64,000 nt of DNA from Lingula anatina (taxonomy: Eukaryota; Brachiopoda; Lingulata; Lingulida; Lingulidae), in assembly GCF_001039355.2 (NCBI RefSeq), contig NW_019775525.1, positions 627,617 through 691,616 of the forward strand. Reading direction: 5' to 3'. Both the position numbers and the translations under genes were made by a program. Position 1 is the stretch's first letter, and every line of letters begins with the position of its first letter. This document shows positions 1-12,026 of the stretch, in pieces. The notes beneath the pieces were generated by a model that searched no databases, was not told the origin of the DNA, and saw nothing but the letters and a program-made list of their open reading frames with translations.

Positions 1-53
1 AGAGAGAGAGAGAGAGACACACACAGAGAGGGAATTTTGGTGCAGAGAGAGAG

Positions 54-85
<32 letters not shown>

Positions 86-174
86 TTTTGGTGCAGAGAG
101 AGAGAGAGAGACACACAGAGAGAGAATTTTGGTGCAGAGAGAGAGAGACACACACACACAAAGAAAATTTTGGT

Positions 175-215
<41 letters not shown>

Positions 216-285
216 AAGAGAATTTCGGTGCAGAGAGAGAGAGACACACACAGAGAGACTGAAAGTATGGAAAGAAGGGAGATGA
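1..285. repeat. Composite GA/CA minisatellite
   Basis: About six tandem units of roughly 40-50 bases. Each has a unique core (AATTTTGGTGCAGAGAG, cores starting near 32, 83, 125, 167 and 220) followed by variable runs of GA and CA dinucleotides. It lies in an intron of SMG8, upstream of the exon at 480. The units differ mainly in dinucleotide run length, as expected for slippage inside a larger tandem repeat. Confidence 0.85.
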
Positions 286-479
286 ATTTTGCCATTACTA
301 AGTAATGACTACGTGTGTGTTTTTATGAATGCGTGTGTGAGTGAGATAGAGAGAGGGGGAGAGAGAGAGAGAGAGAAAGCATGGAAAGAAGGGAAAAGAA
401 TTTTGCAATAACAAATTGACTGCAATTGTGTCTGTATATGTGTGTTTGAGAGAGAGTCACTTGGTCATTTCCACTCCAG

Positions 480-3122
480 GTATTGACCAGCCAGGATTCA
501 TGCATGGCAGCAACTACCTTCTACCCTGGGACATCCTGGTGAAGGGGGACAGGGAAAAGTGGCCCGCCATTAACGAGGCACCAGGGGGGAAGAAGGGGAA
601 GAATAAACGAGGGCAGAAGAGCATACCAGGTGAGTTTGTGTGAAAACAGTGGGGTCAATGAAGACAGTTCACACAAGGACTATTTTAAACCTGAAACAAA
701 CTGATTGATATGTTTTCAGATCTATTAACTTGAAAATGAATGGTCATAGACCCAGTAAAACCAGGTTATTTGGTCATTTAGTGATGTTAATATTAATAGT
801 CTGTCTGACTGATTTGAGTGGGTCTTTAAATGAATTTCTCAGCAGATAAATGTTTTTAATTTGATTTTATTTTTATCATTTATAAAAACCTGAATACAAC
901 TGTCCCAGATGCCACAGGTCCCTAATAACTGATACACTATTAAATTTTGAGCAAATTTTCTATCCCTCCTGCAGAGATCAGCATGAAAGTTTACCTTGGA
1001 CTAGAATACAAGTGCCCCAGAGGTGACAGGTCTCTGATAACTGATACACTATTATACATAGAGCATATTTTCTATCATTCCTTCAGAACCCGCAGAGATC
1101 AACATGAAGGTTTACCTTGGACTAGAGTACGAGTGTCCCAGAGGTCACAGGTTTTTCTGCAGTGGCCCTGAGAAGATCATCAAGGTGCCTGGGAGTGGGC
1201 CCCCAAAGGTAAGGATTATATCATCATTGATTGGTGTCTTAGTAACTGGGATTTTCATGCCAGTTGAATTGTTATCAAAAATTATCCCCCCACTTGGATT
1301 TGGGGGGTTTGTTTTTATTTTTTTCCCAACCCTTGGAAAATTTAGCTGTGAATGATTGACCAGTAACCTGTCTTCCTGTAGATTTTAGAAGAAAATAACC
1401 ACATCATGAACTTTTGTTTGTGAAGTTTTTATCATTCTGGTTTGGTGAAAAATACCCTGGGGAAGTGCTGCATATGATACACAGTATCACAGGGGCGGAT
1501 TTAGGCCATCTTCTGGGTCTTCCGGAAGACGGTCAGATTTTCAAGTTTACATTGACGGGTATCTAATTTTTTCTGTCGGAAGACGGTCAAAAAATGGAGG
1601 ATGTACCAACAAATATAATATGGAAGACTGTCAGAAAATATCTCTGGATCCGCCCCTGTATCATGTGATGCACAATATCATAAGATACATAATATCAGGG
1701 TCATTTGTTCTTGGCATCCATGGTGATGAATCCTTTCAATTTAAATGAGTATTACTAAGTTGTTTTTTTTTTCTGAAATTTTAGGACAATGCCAACAAGC
1801 TTCTGAGTAATGACATGCCACTGTACTTTCCATGTCACTGTAGGTAAGGGATTGCTGTTTTGGAAGTGAACATTTTATAATGTCAGTTGTGATATAGTAT
1901 TTGATCAGATATATCAGACGTTCTACTTACTGAAAAATTTTTAAAGCACAAAATGTTCTTGCTCATAAACCTTATTTTTTTCAGAACTTTTGATTATTTT
2001 TTCAAGGTTTTTTTTCTAAACACAGCATTTAAAACATAATTATTGATTGATTTTGCTCATATAAAATGTATAAAAATTATGACTTTGATTAGTGAAATGC
2101 ATACTTCAGCTATGACACATTTTCGAAAGGACCCCTAATTGCACATTCAAAAAATCATTTTCCTGAAAAAAATTGAGAATTGAAATAAAACAGCTGTTTG
2201 AATATTAATAAAGATTGTTATTTAAGAGACTGTAGTATGCCTATGAAGATCTTGAACCCTTCCTCAAAGATACTTAATGTGAGCACTTTAGAAACAATAT
2301 TTACTTAATTTTTTTTTCATCAGCAATGTAGAACCTATTTCACCATTTTTGAGTCTTGTCAATAATTCATATGCAATCCTTTGTATCAGGAGTTCCAAAG
2401 GTCTGATGGCACAGTTGATGAGAATATACATAGCCACACCTGAAGGCCCTACCAACATCTCTATCAATCCCAGAATTCAGCCTGCGCCTCTGCCGTGCCC
2501 TGTATTTATGCCTAGTCATGATGGCGCCATTGTTCTGCCACAGGGAGGAATATGGGTGCTGCGGTTACCGTATCCTTCTCATTGTTTTTTTGTTTGTTTT
2601 TTTTCATTTTAAGTGATTGAAATGTGGTGGATGCAGATTTTATGTATTATGTAATACAGGTTTGTTGAATACATGTATGTTTAGGATATGGCGCATTTAA
2701 TATAGGTATGATCACAAAGTCTCAGCATAAATTTATATACTAATTTGAAGGCAATTTTCAATCCTTTTTCTTTCATGCCCAATATGATCTGTATTGAAAT
2801 GTTTTTTTTTTATGTCACTTTATGAATTACATATATGTTCCACTCATACTTGATTTATTGATATATTAAGCTTGCATGGGTCAAGTAATTGTATTTTAAA
2901 TAGTTTGTATCCCACAAAATTATAAATCCCATATCCCTGTATTCAAACATAATTATAATCAAATTATAATCATAATGATTTTTAAAATTGTTTTCCTTAA
3001 TAAGAATGTACAGTTATGTATACATGGGCGATCATGGTCCGTACAGGATTCCAACAGAAGCCAACAACCTGCCAGCTTGTAGGTTACTGAAAGGGATGTT
3101 TGCTTATACCCATGGGGAATGA
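480..3122 (+). CDS. SMG8: SMG8, nonsense-mediated mRNA decay factor, 3' exons (5' end outside window)
   Basis: Partial CDS, join(480..629, 1096..1208, 1785..1843, 2390..2569, 3014..3122). All five exons have AG acceptors and GT donors and the phases agree (2/1, 1/0, 0/2, 2/2, 2/stop), giving about 202 C-terminal residues ending at TGA 3120-3122. SMG8 is a subunit of the SMG1C kinase complex that controls UPF1 phosphorylation in nonsense-mediated decay. Family identification rests on GSNYLLPWDI in the first exon, RFFCSGPEKIIKVPGSGP in the second, NSDMPLY-like SNDMPLYF in the third, and PPCPVF-like LPCPVF and GIWVLRLPY in the fourth; vertebrate SMG8 has the same order of motifs at its C-terminus. 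The extreme C-terminus (YVYMGDHGPYRIPTEAN) is more diverged. The N-terminal, G-fold-like part must lie upstream of base 1. A decayed copy of the second exon's 5' half sits in the preceding intron. Confidence 0.93.
901..1135 (+). repeat. Tandem duplication of intron end plus 5' half of an SMG8 exon
   Basis: Two to three units of about 110-120 bases cover the intron end and the start of the exon at 1096. The shared text includes CTAATAACTGATACACTATT-like sequence (near 922 and 1036), a pyrimidine tract with acceptor, and the exon start (AGATCAGCATGAAAGTTTAC near 974, real exon near 1096). The upstream copy stops matching after about 40 coding bases, lacks the rest of the exon and has no donor, so it is a non-functional exon relic. 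Confidence 0.85.
1490..1658. mobile_element. 169-bp MITE with CAGGGGCGGAT termini
   Basis: Short inverted-repeat element in an SMG8 intron. The left end is CAGGGGCGGAT and the right end is its reverse complement, ATCCGCCCCTG. It is flanked by a 5-bp direct repeat TATCA (1485-1489 and 1659-1663). Inside are three copies of a GGAAGACGGTCAGA-like motif. It is too short to code for a transposase. Similar termini recur at 19371, 31817, 33997, 48218 and 50524. Confidence 0.85.
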
Positions 3123-3974
3123 GGCTACGAACTGGTTCAAAACCCATAATGTTAGTGTCCATTAAAATCGCCAGTTGACCATGATGTGGACTGCGAATTT
3201 AAAAGGCAGTTTGAAAAATCATCCAAATTTGAAGTTAGTTGGTCCAATGATACTGGCGAGGCATTCATCAAAATTCCAGCATCTTAGTCAAATATTTTCA
3301 GTTTTGACGTGACATGTTACGAACTGAATAAAGCTCCAAAGCTCTCTTTTGGGGTCAAAGTTGGTCCAACAGAACCTGAGGAGAAGGATATTATTTTATA
3401 AGCCACGAGTTCTAAGGCTAACAAGATCAGCAGGGGGGCGGTGTCAATCTGTTGACCAGTAAACTAATGAGATTTTTCTATGGGAGCCAAAAGTATCATT
3501 TCTGAGATCGATGCTCAGGGTTTCCAGTACCCCAAGCCATATTTTCAGACTTTTTCACCAAATGGCGGTCGCATCCCTGCTTAATTAACTGCTAAAAATA
3601 TTTCCCAAGCAAAAACTGAAAGTTGGAGACATTTAACGCAGGATATTGCAAACGACACAATCTACGTTGAAATCATTAAATGACACTGAAATCACTAATA
3701 TTGTTTTAAGGGAAATTGTTTTACTTTCACATGAACATCTTTTGACCATTTTGCAAACTACAAATTCAAGTTTTAACACCAGGTCATGTTTATTTTCTAA
3801 ACGATCGACGTGAAATCTGCTTGAAAAAGTTATTAAGCATTAAAGAATAATAAAGGAATTCACCTGACTTTTTCTTGTCAATTTCACATTTACTACATGT
3901 ACATGCGACTTTTCTAATTATGAAATTCTCCACGGATTTGAGGACAAAAAAGTTTTTTGAATGGGAATTTTTTT
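3123..3974. other. SMG8 3' UTR and intergenic spacer (convergent genes)
   Basis: No coding region seen. An AATAAA at 3327-3332 lies about 205 bases after the SMG8 stop and is a plausible plus-strand poly(A) signal. On the minus strand an AATAAA (plus-strand TTTATT, 3789-3794) lies about 180 bases past the stop of the next gene. The two genes are tail to tail. Confidence 0.6.
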
Positions 3975-6900
3975 TCAGCATGATTTTTGGTCCGCACAAT
4001 ACGTCACCCGGAATACCGCAGAGCAGTTGTTGGCGACCCAGATTTTGTTGCCGTGGTAACCGAAACTTCTGCCCTGCACGCAAGCTGAGAAACAGGGCTC
4101 CTTCTTCCCTTTCTTAGCGTTTAATTCTTTCTTGGCAAAGATGTCGATAATCATACCTTCAACTTCACATTCGTTGAATGACCAGTTGATGCTTTTACAT
4201 TTTACGGAACCTAAGAACGAAAAAAATTAGATACGAAAACGGTGAGCATGGTTTTCCAATTACGCATGTAAACCACTTCTAGTAATTTCTTATACGACTC
4301 AGATTAAGTGGACATGGCCAGAGGTAAAAGGAAAAATCACTAATCTGCCATAATTTTTTTTTTTTTGGTTAATATGAAACTATGTATTTTGACATATCTC
4401 CAAGTTATACTATATGAAACTATACCTGTATGGCAGAATACGGTCGGCCTTTGATGCAAAAATTGATTTCAAATTTATCTTTAATGAACAACTAAATGAA
4501 AATACCAGCTGCTGAAAGAGAGAAAAAGTACTGTTTTATTCTTGGAGGTGGTGGAGGGTGTGTTTGTACATACGTGTTTTGACTTTCTGACACTGGAAAC
4601 TGACTTGGAACTGCCCCTTGCATCCTTTTACATAGATCCTGTCCTCTGCCAAGCCGTACATCAACCCTGGGACGCACACGCTATCGGTCACTTTCTCCGG
4701 ACGCTGAGTGACCAGTGTGATGTCTTTAACCGGGTGACCGACGCAACATTCCGTCCTGTAATCTCCGTGACAGTCGCAGTCCAATCGTCCTTTCTTGGTG
4801 GAGGCTGGAAAGATTGTGATGAAATTGAACATCGTGGCATATTAAATCATCGCTCTTTTCTTTCGTAAACGTTTTGCTCCATTGTATGTGTGATAACTTG
4901 ATTTGGCGCTGTTTTATCAACCGCTTATTTTTAAATTTCGTATTACGTATTAGGCTTCGTTATTTTTTAAAATAAATGACGATTTTCAGTCAAATGGACT
5001 AACTTTTTATTTATTTCTGAGTAAAAACTGAGCCTTTTCTGCTTGTGAACATTTGACGAAATTTACGTGGATTTTGGTAAATGCTTGACATACTCATGTA
5101 CGCTGTTATTTGAAGCTAGCAAAAAAATTTTTAAAAAGGGAAAGTTGTGAAACTTACCTGGCAGATTAGGAGGACCTTGCGCCGAGGACTTTCTACTCGA
5201 TTTCGTTTTACTCTCTTTATCTGCGACTAGTCAAAGAGAGCACAACAAAAAGATATTTATCTACGTGGACAAAAGCTTCTTCTTTTTAAACTCATAATAA
5301 AAATCAAATGAAATCAATATGGCTGTTTACCAGATTTTAATCTTTTTAAGCACACAATGAAATGTAAAATATGGCGAAAAAAGAATAAATATAAGCGATG
5401 TGATGGTCATTCGTCGATTTCCCACCTTCAACACTTGAAGCTTGCGAAGAGAGCGAAAATAACAACGTACGTAATAAAAAATACCAAACCTACCTGGCAG
5501 ACTTTTTGCTGAGGATTTCTTGCTCGATTTCGTTTTGCTTCCTATATCTGCAGCTGGCAAAGAGAGCATAAAAATGTACATTTATATACTTATCCACAAG
5601 CTTATCTGAAACCATTTTCTATTTTAACGCTCATAGTGAAGACAGCCCAGGGATGAGAAGAAAAACTGAGCATGACCAAAATCCAATTTAATCAAAATGC
5701 CTTTCTTACTTGCTCTTTTTGTTAACCCTTCCGATATGAAGGATACAAAAAAAGAAAATCCAACTTACCTTTTAGACTAGGATGACTTCCAGCTGAGGAC
5801 TTTTTGCTTGATTTCGTTTTTCTACTTATATCTGCGACTAGAAAAGAGAGCACAAGAAAAGATGAATTTTTATCTACGTGACCACAAGCTTTATCGAAAT
5901 CGTTTTAATATTTTTACACACAGCGCAGGGATGAGCAGAAAAATCTAAGTATGACCAAAATCCTATCTAAACAGTACGAATGACTGTCTACCTGAGTTTT
6001 TTACAAAAAAAAAAAAATTAAAGCGCAGCATAAAAGGAAGGTATTTTCAGTAATGGAGACCTAGCGTGCGATCCCGTCACCACACCCTCCCCCTCAGAAA
6101 TTGAAGCTAGCGATATGAGTGAAAAATACATCGAAAGTAAAATTATCAAACGTACCTGACAGACTAGGACGACTTTTTGCTGAGGACTTTTTGCTCGATT
6201 TCGTTTGGCTCCTTACGTTGGCGACTAGCAAGGAAAGCACAATAGAAATGAGTATTTATCTATGTAGCCACATTTGAAATCGATGTTATGCTTTTTACGC
6301 ACATCGTAAAGACTGCGCAGGCAGGAGCAGAAAAACGGAGAATAACCATAAATCCTATTTGAATTATATTGCCTACTTCCTACCTTAGCTGTATATTTTT
6401 GCCTTTTAATACAATTAAATCATTATTAGCAAAAATAAAGTGTAAAATGATGTGTAAAAGGGATTGAGATATCTAACGGATATCAAAGCTTTTCGTCAGT
6501 TTTCCCAACTTCAACACTTGAAGCTCTCAAAGAGAGCAAAATCATGCAACGAAAGAGGTGAAAATGTCAAACCTACCTGATCGACTAGGAGAGCTTTTTG
6601 CGGAGGACTTTTTGCTCGATTTCGTTTTGCTCACAACATCTGCGCCTTGCAAAGAGTGCAAAAATAAATATATTTATCTACGTGACCAGAAGATTATAAG
6701 TAATCGTTTTTATACTTATATAACACATAGTAAAACCAGCGCAGGGATATGCAAAGAAAAGTGAAAATAACTAAAAAATACTATTCAATCGAAATAACTG
6801 ACATTTACTTGCTCTTTTTTAAACTTAATATTTTTAATTTGCAAAAAATAACTGTAAAATTCTGCCAAAAGGGAAGGAAACTATCTAACTGGCATGAAAA

Positions 6901-9900
6901 AATACATCGAAAGTAAAATTATCAAACGTACCTGACAGACTAGGACGACTTTTTGCTGAGGACTTTTTGCTCGATTTCGTTTGGCTCTTTACGCCCGCGA
7001 CTAGCAAGCGAAGCACAATAAAAATGAGTTTTATCTACGTGGCCACATTTGAAATCGATTTTATGCTTTTTACACATATCGTAAAGACAGCACAGGCTGG
7101 AGCAGAAAAGCGGAGAATAACTCAAGATCCTATTTGAATTGTATTGCCTACTTTCTAACTTAACTGTATATATTTTCCTTTTGATATAATTTTAATTAAA
7201 AACCATTATAAACACAAAAAAGCGTAAAATGCAGTGTAAAAAGGACTGAGATATCTAACCGATATGAAAGCTATTCGTCAGTTTTCCCAACTGCAACGCT
7301 TGAAGCTTGCAAAGAGAGCAAAAACATGCAACGAAAGAGGTGAAAATATCAAACCTACCTGATCGACTAGGAGAGCTTTTTGCGGAGGACTTTTTGCTTG
7401 ATTTCGTTTTGCTCGCAACATCTGCGCCTAGCAAAGGAAGCAAACAAAAAAAATTATTTACGTGACCAGAAGATTATCAGAAATTGTGTTTATACCTCCT
7501 GTACACAAAGGTAAGTCAACTTGGACGCAGGGACATGCAAGGAAAACTGAGAATAAGTAAAAGAAATACTATTTTATCAAAATAACTGACATTGTACTTG
7601 CTCTTTTTTAAACTTAATCTTTTTAATTTGAACAAAATAACTAAAATTCTGCCAAAACGGGAGGAAACTATCTAACTGACATGAAGGCCTCTCGTGCGCC
7701 CCCCCCCCCCTTCCCACACACACACACACGCTCACTCAAAATTTGAAGCTAATGAAATGAGTGAAAATACATCGAAAGACAAATTAAGACAAAAAGGTAA
7801 AATGCAGCGAAAAACGGATGAAAATATTTAACTGATTTGAAGACCATTCGCCCGCCCCTTACGATCAAATTTCAAAGCTTTCAAAGAGAGTGAAAAAGTA
7901 CAACGAAAGAAAAAATTATCAAACGTACCTGGCAGACTAGGATGACTTTTAACTGAAGACTTTTTGCTCGATTTCGTTTGGCTCTTTACGCCCGCGACTA
8001 GCAAGGAAAGCACAATAAAAATGAGTTTTTATCTACGTGGCCACATTTGAAATCGATTTTATGCTTTTTACGCACATCATAAAGACTGCGCAGGAAGGAG
8101 CAGAAAAACGGATATTAACCATAAATACTATTTGAATTATATGACCAACTTTCTACCTTAACTGTATATTTTTGCCTTTTAATATAATTAAACCGTTCTT
8201 AGCACAAAAAAGTGTAAAATGCAGTGTAAAAGGTAGTGAGATATCTAACCGATATGAAAGTTCTTTGTCATTTTCCCCCAACTTCAACGCTTTAAGCTTG
8301 CAAACAGAGCAAAACCATGCAACGAAAGAAGTGAAAATGTCAAACCTACCTGGTTGGCTAGGAGAGCTTTTTCCGGAGGACTTTTTGCTCGATTTCGTTT
8401 TGCTCGCAACATCTGCGCCTAGCAAAGGAAGTAAACAAAAAATATTCACGTGACCAGAAGATAATCAAAAATCGTTTTTATTTCTTTAATATTTATTTAT
8501 CTTCTTATTATTATTTTATTTATTTATTTTATTCATTTTATTATTTATTTATTTATTTATTTATTTTGTAGCTAGCGAAATGAGTGAAAAAGACAAATTA
8601 TCGAACCTACCTGATAGACTAGGTCGACTTTTAGCTGAGGACTTTTTGCTCGATTTCGTCTGTCCCGCAACGTCGGCTCCTATCTCATCTGAAGGAAGAA
8701 CAAGACATTTTTCACTTATGCGACCAGAGCTTTATTTAAAATCGTTTTCCACCTTTATGCACATAGTTAAAATGGCGCTGAGAAGAGCAGAAGAACAGAA
8801 AATGGCCAAAAATCTCATTCAAGCAATTCGGCTGACATTTTATTTGTTATTATTTAAGTTTCAATTTTTACAATTAGTACAGAAGTGTAAATTGGTTGGA
8901 AAAGGGAGGAAGCTATTCAACTGATACATGTATGAAGGCCTATGGTGCGAATTCCCGAAAATTTGAAACAAGCACAGAGATACAAATGAAAAAATTATAA
9001 CACCTACCTTGTGGGCAAGGAGGACTTATATCCGAAGACTTTTGTCTCGGCGACGTTTTGCTTTTAATATCTGATTGTGGCAAAGAGACAACAGGATAAA
9101 TTTATTTTTTTTATGTCAGTGAGCAGAAGCTTGTCCGAAACCCCCTTTCTACTTTTTACACACTCAGTAATGCCATTGCAAAGATGACCACAGAAAATGA
9201 AAATGACCAATAATCCTGTTTAATCAATGTGAGTGTTTTGACTTTTTTCATTTCAACATTTACGCACCAAATAAAACCTAAAATGCAGCGAAAAACGGAT
9301 GGAAATATTTAACTGATTTAAAGACCATTCGCCCGCCTGCCCGTCCCCCTTACGATCAAATTTTAAAGCTTTCAAAGAGAGTGAAAAAGTACAACGAAAG
9401 AAAAAATATCAAACGTACCTGGCAGACTGGGACGACTTTTAACTGAGGACTTTTTGCTCGATTTTGTTTGGCTCTTTACGTCTGCGACTAGCAAGGAAAG
9501 CACAATAAAAATGAGTATTTATCCAAGTGGCCACATTTAAAATCGATTTTACGCTTTTTACGCACATCGTAAAGACTGCCCAGGCAGGAGCAGAAAAACA
9601 GAGAATAACTAAAAATCATATATGAATTACATTGCCTACTTTCTACTTTAACTGTATATTTTTTGCCTTTTAATATAATTAAACCATTATTAGCACAAAA
9701 AAGTGTAAAATGAAGTGTAAAAGGTAGTGAGATATCTAACCGATATGAAAGCTCTTTGTCTTTTTTCCCCCCAACTTCAACACTTTAAGCTTGCAAAGAA
9801 AGCAAAAACCTGCAACGAAAGAAGTGAAAATGTCAAACCTACCTGGTTGACTAGGAGAGCTTTTTGCGGAGGACTTTTTGCTCGATTTCGTTTTGCTCGC

Positions 9901-11969
9901 AACATCTGCGCCTAGCAAAGAGAGCAAAAATAAACATATTTATTTACATGACCAGAAGATGATCAGAAATCGTTTTTATACTTCTGTAACACATAGTAAA
10001 TCCAGCGAAGGGATATGCAAAGAAAAATGAAAATAACTAAAAAATCTATTCAATCAAAATAACTGACACTTACTTGCTCTTTTTCAGATTTAAAATATTC
10101 CTAATTTGCAAAAATGAGTGTAAAATTCAGCCAAAAGGGAAGGAAACTATCTAACTGCTACCCTCTATCAAGTCCACTGATTGATTTTTCACTAGATATT
10201 CACGTGTGTCGGGCTAAATATGGTCAATCTTCTAACCGTGGCAAGTGAAAAATGTGCCTATTATATCTGCCACCCTGGTAGAGGGCGTCTAACCGATATG
10301 AAGGGCTCTCGTGTGCCTCCCCCCCCCCCCCCACACACACACACACATACTCAAACACACACGCTTACTGAAAAATTTGAAACTAGCAAAAAAAGGGAAA
10401 AATACACCAAAAAACTTATCAAACATACCTGATAAGCTAGGATGACTTTTAGCTGAAGACTTCTTGCTCGATTTCGTCTGTCCCTCAACATCTGCTGCTA
10501 GCTCAGCCGAAGGGAGAACAAGAATTTTTTTATATTTACGTACATGACCAGAGACTTATCTAAAATAGTTTCTAGTTTTACACAGTAAAGGCAAGGATGA
10601 GCAAAAAAACCTGAGGATAACCAAAACTCCTATTTGAATTATATGACCTACTTTCTACATGAACTGTACATATTTGCCTTTTAATAATATTTAACCTTTA
10701 TTAGTACAAAAAAGAGTAAAATACAGCGTAAAAGGGAGTGACATATATTACCGGTATTAATGCGATTCGTCTTCTTTCTCACCTTAAACTTTTCAAGGTT
10801 GTAAAAAGAGCAAAAAAAACGTACAACGAAAGTAGTAAAAAAATATACCTACCTGGTTGACTAGGAGGGCTTTTTGCAGAGGACTTTTTGCTCGATTTCG
10901 TTTTGCTCGCAACGTCTGCGCCTAACAATGGGAGCAAACAAAAAAATTATTTACGTGACCAGAAGATTATCAGAAATCGTTTTTATTCTTTTTGAAGCTA
11001 GCGAAATGAGTGAAAAAGACAAATTATCGAACCTACCTGATAGACTAGGTCGACTTTTAGCTGATGACTTTTTGCTCGATTTCGTCTGTCCCTCAACGTC
11101 GACTCCTATCTCATCTGAAGGAAGAACAAGAAATTTTTCACGTATGCGACCAGAGATCAACCTAAAATCGTTTTCTACTTTTATGCACATAGTAAAAATA
11201 GCGCTGAACAGAGCAGAAGAACAGAAAATGACCAAAAATCTTATTCAATCAATTTGGCCGACTTTTTATCTTTTATTATTAAAGTTTCAATTTTTACAAT
11301 TAGCACAAAAATGTAAATCGGTTGGAAAATGGGGAAAGCTAATCAACTGATATAAAAGCGTATTATATAAAGGACCATACTTGAAACAATTTGAAACAAG
11401 CACAGAAATATGAAAGAAAAAATTACAAAACCAACCTTGTGGACAAGGAGGACTTAATTCCGAAGACTGTTCCCTCGGCGACGTTTTGCTTTTAATATCT
11501 GAGTGTGGCAAAGATAAAACAAGAAAAAAATATATACATATATATGTGTATATGTAAGTGAATAGAAACTTCTCTGAAATCGTTTTTGTACTTTTAACAC
11601 ACTGAGTAAAGACATCGCAATGATGACCAAAGAAACTGGGAAATACCAATAAACCTATTAAATTATTTTGACTGTCTATCTGACTGTCTACCTGCCAAAT
11701 TTTTTTTAAATATTCCAAACGTAAAATGCAGCAAAAAAATATTCCGCCGCCCCACCCCCACCCCCCTCGTACGTTCAAATTTGAAATTTTCAAAAAAAAA
11801 AGTGAAAAAATTCAACGCAAGAAAAGTTATCAAACTTACCTGGCAGACTAGGAGGACTCTTAGCCGATGACTTTTTGCTCGATTTCGTTGTGCTCTCAGC
11901 GCCTGCGACTAGCAAAGAGAGCGCAAGAAAGAGCGCAAAAGTCACCGCTACAGCTCTTCTCGGATCCAT
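3975..11969 (-). CDS. Secreted Lys/Ser-repeat protein with two C-terminal Cys-rich (DUF3011/ADEL-lectin-like) domains
   Basis: Complete 20-exon gene, 588 aa predicted. Minus-strand exons in order: 11840-11969, 11436-11498, 11037-11114, 10853-10921, 10429-10497, 9843-9911, 9419-9487, 9008-9070, 8611-8688, 8350-8418, 7929-7997, 7359-7427, 6932-7000, 6577-6645, 6156-6224, 5769-5837, 5494-5553, 5158-5226, 4574-4804, 3975-4210. All introns are phase 1 and every internal exon is a multiple of three. Exon 1 gives a signal peptide (MDPRRAVAVTF... to AGA-ES). Exons 2-18 each give about 20-26 residues of the type SKTKSSKKSSAKS-x-PSLPG. Exon 19 (CDCHGDYRTECC ... CVPGLMYGLAEDRIYVKGC) and exon 20 (CVQGRSFGYHGNKIWVANNC) each carry a C-x-G-x(2)-[YF]G ... 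I[WY]V ... C-x-x-[FV] pattern like DUF3011 or ADEL-type lectin domains; I assign that by pattern, not by search. The start ATG at 11969 is chosen because a TATA-like box lies at 12027-12036. Function unknown; the basic repeat suggests an extracellular matrix, mineral- or polyanion-binding role (inference). Confidence 0.85.
5158..11498 (-). repeat. Array of 17 symmetric phase-1 micro-exons with duplicated introns
   Basis: Seventeen exons of 60, 63, 69 or 78 bases spaced by introns that are themselves repeated. Classes: 69-base GADVASKTK type (6577, 7359, 8350, 9843, 10853); 69-base VAxVKSQTK type (6156, 6932, 7929, 9419); 78-base DEIG type (8611, 11037); 63-base type ending SPPCPQG (9008, 11436); and single variants (5158, 5494, 5769, 10429). 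Block offsets are about 780 (6156/6577 to 6932/7359), about 1490 (7929/8350 to 9419/9843) and about 2430-2500 (7929-9070 to 10429-11498). Confidence 0.9.
8484..8570. repeat. ATTT-rich simple repeat
   Basis: Degenerate ATTT/ATTATT tetranucleotide tract within an intron of the exon-array gene. Confidence 0.8.
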
Positions 11970-12026
11970 TCTCTCTCCTCTGATCGGAATCCAGCAAAGA
12001 GACTGTGCCGACTTACACAATTGCAG

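Noticed and set aside
8580-11350. Plus-strand open frames reading SNLPDRLGRLLAEDFLLDF
   Set aside because: These are the reverse strand of the Lys/Ser micro-exons; the minus strand has consistent splice sites and a signal peptide.
11970-12020. Upstream ATG of the Lys/Ser gene at 12020
   Set aside because: It lies about ten bases from the TATA-like box, probably before the transcription start, and would bury the signal peptide 17 residues in.
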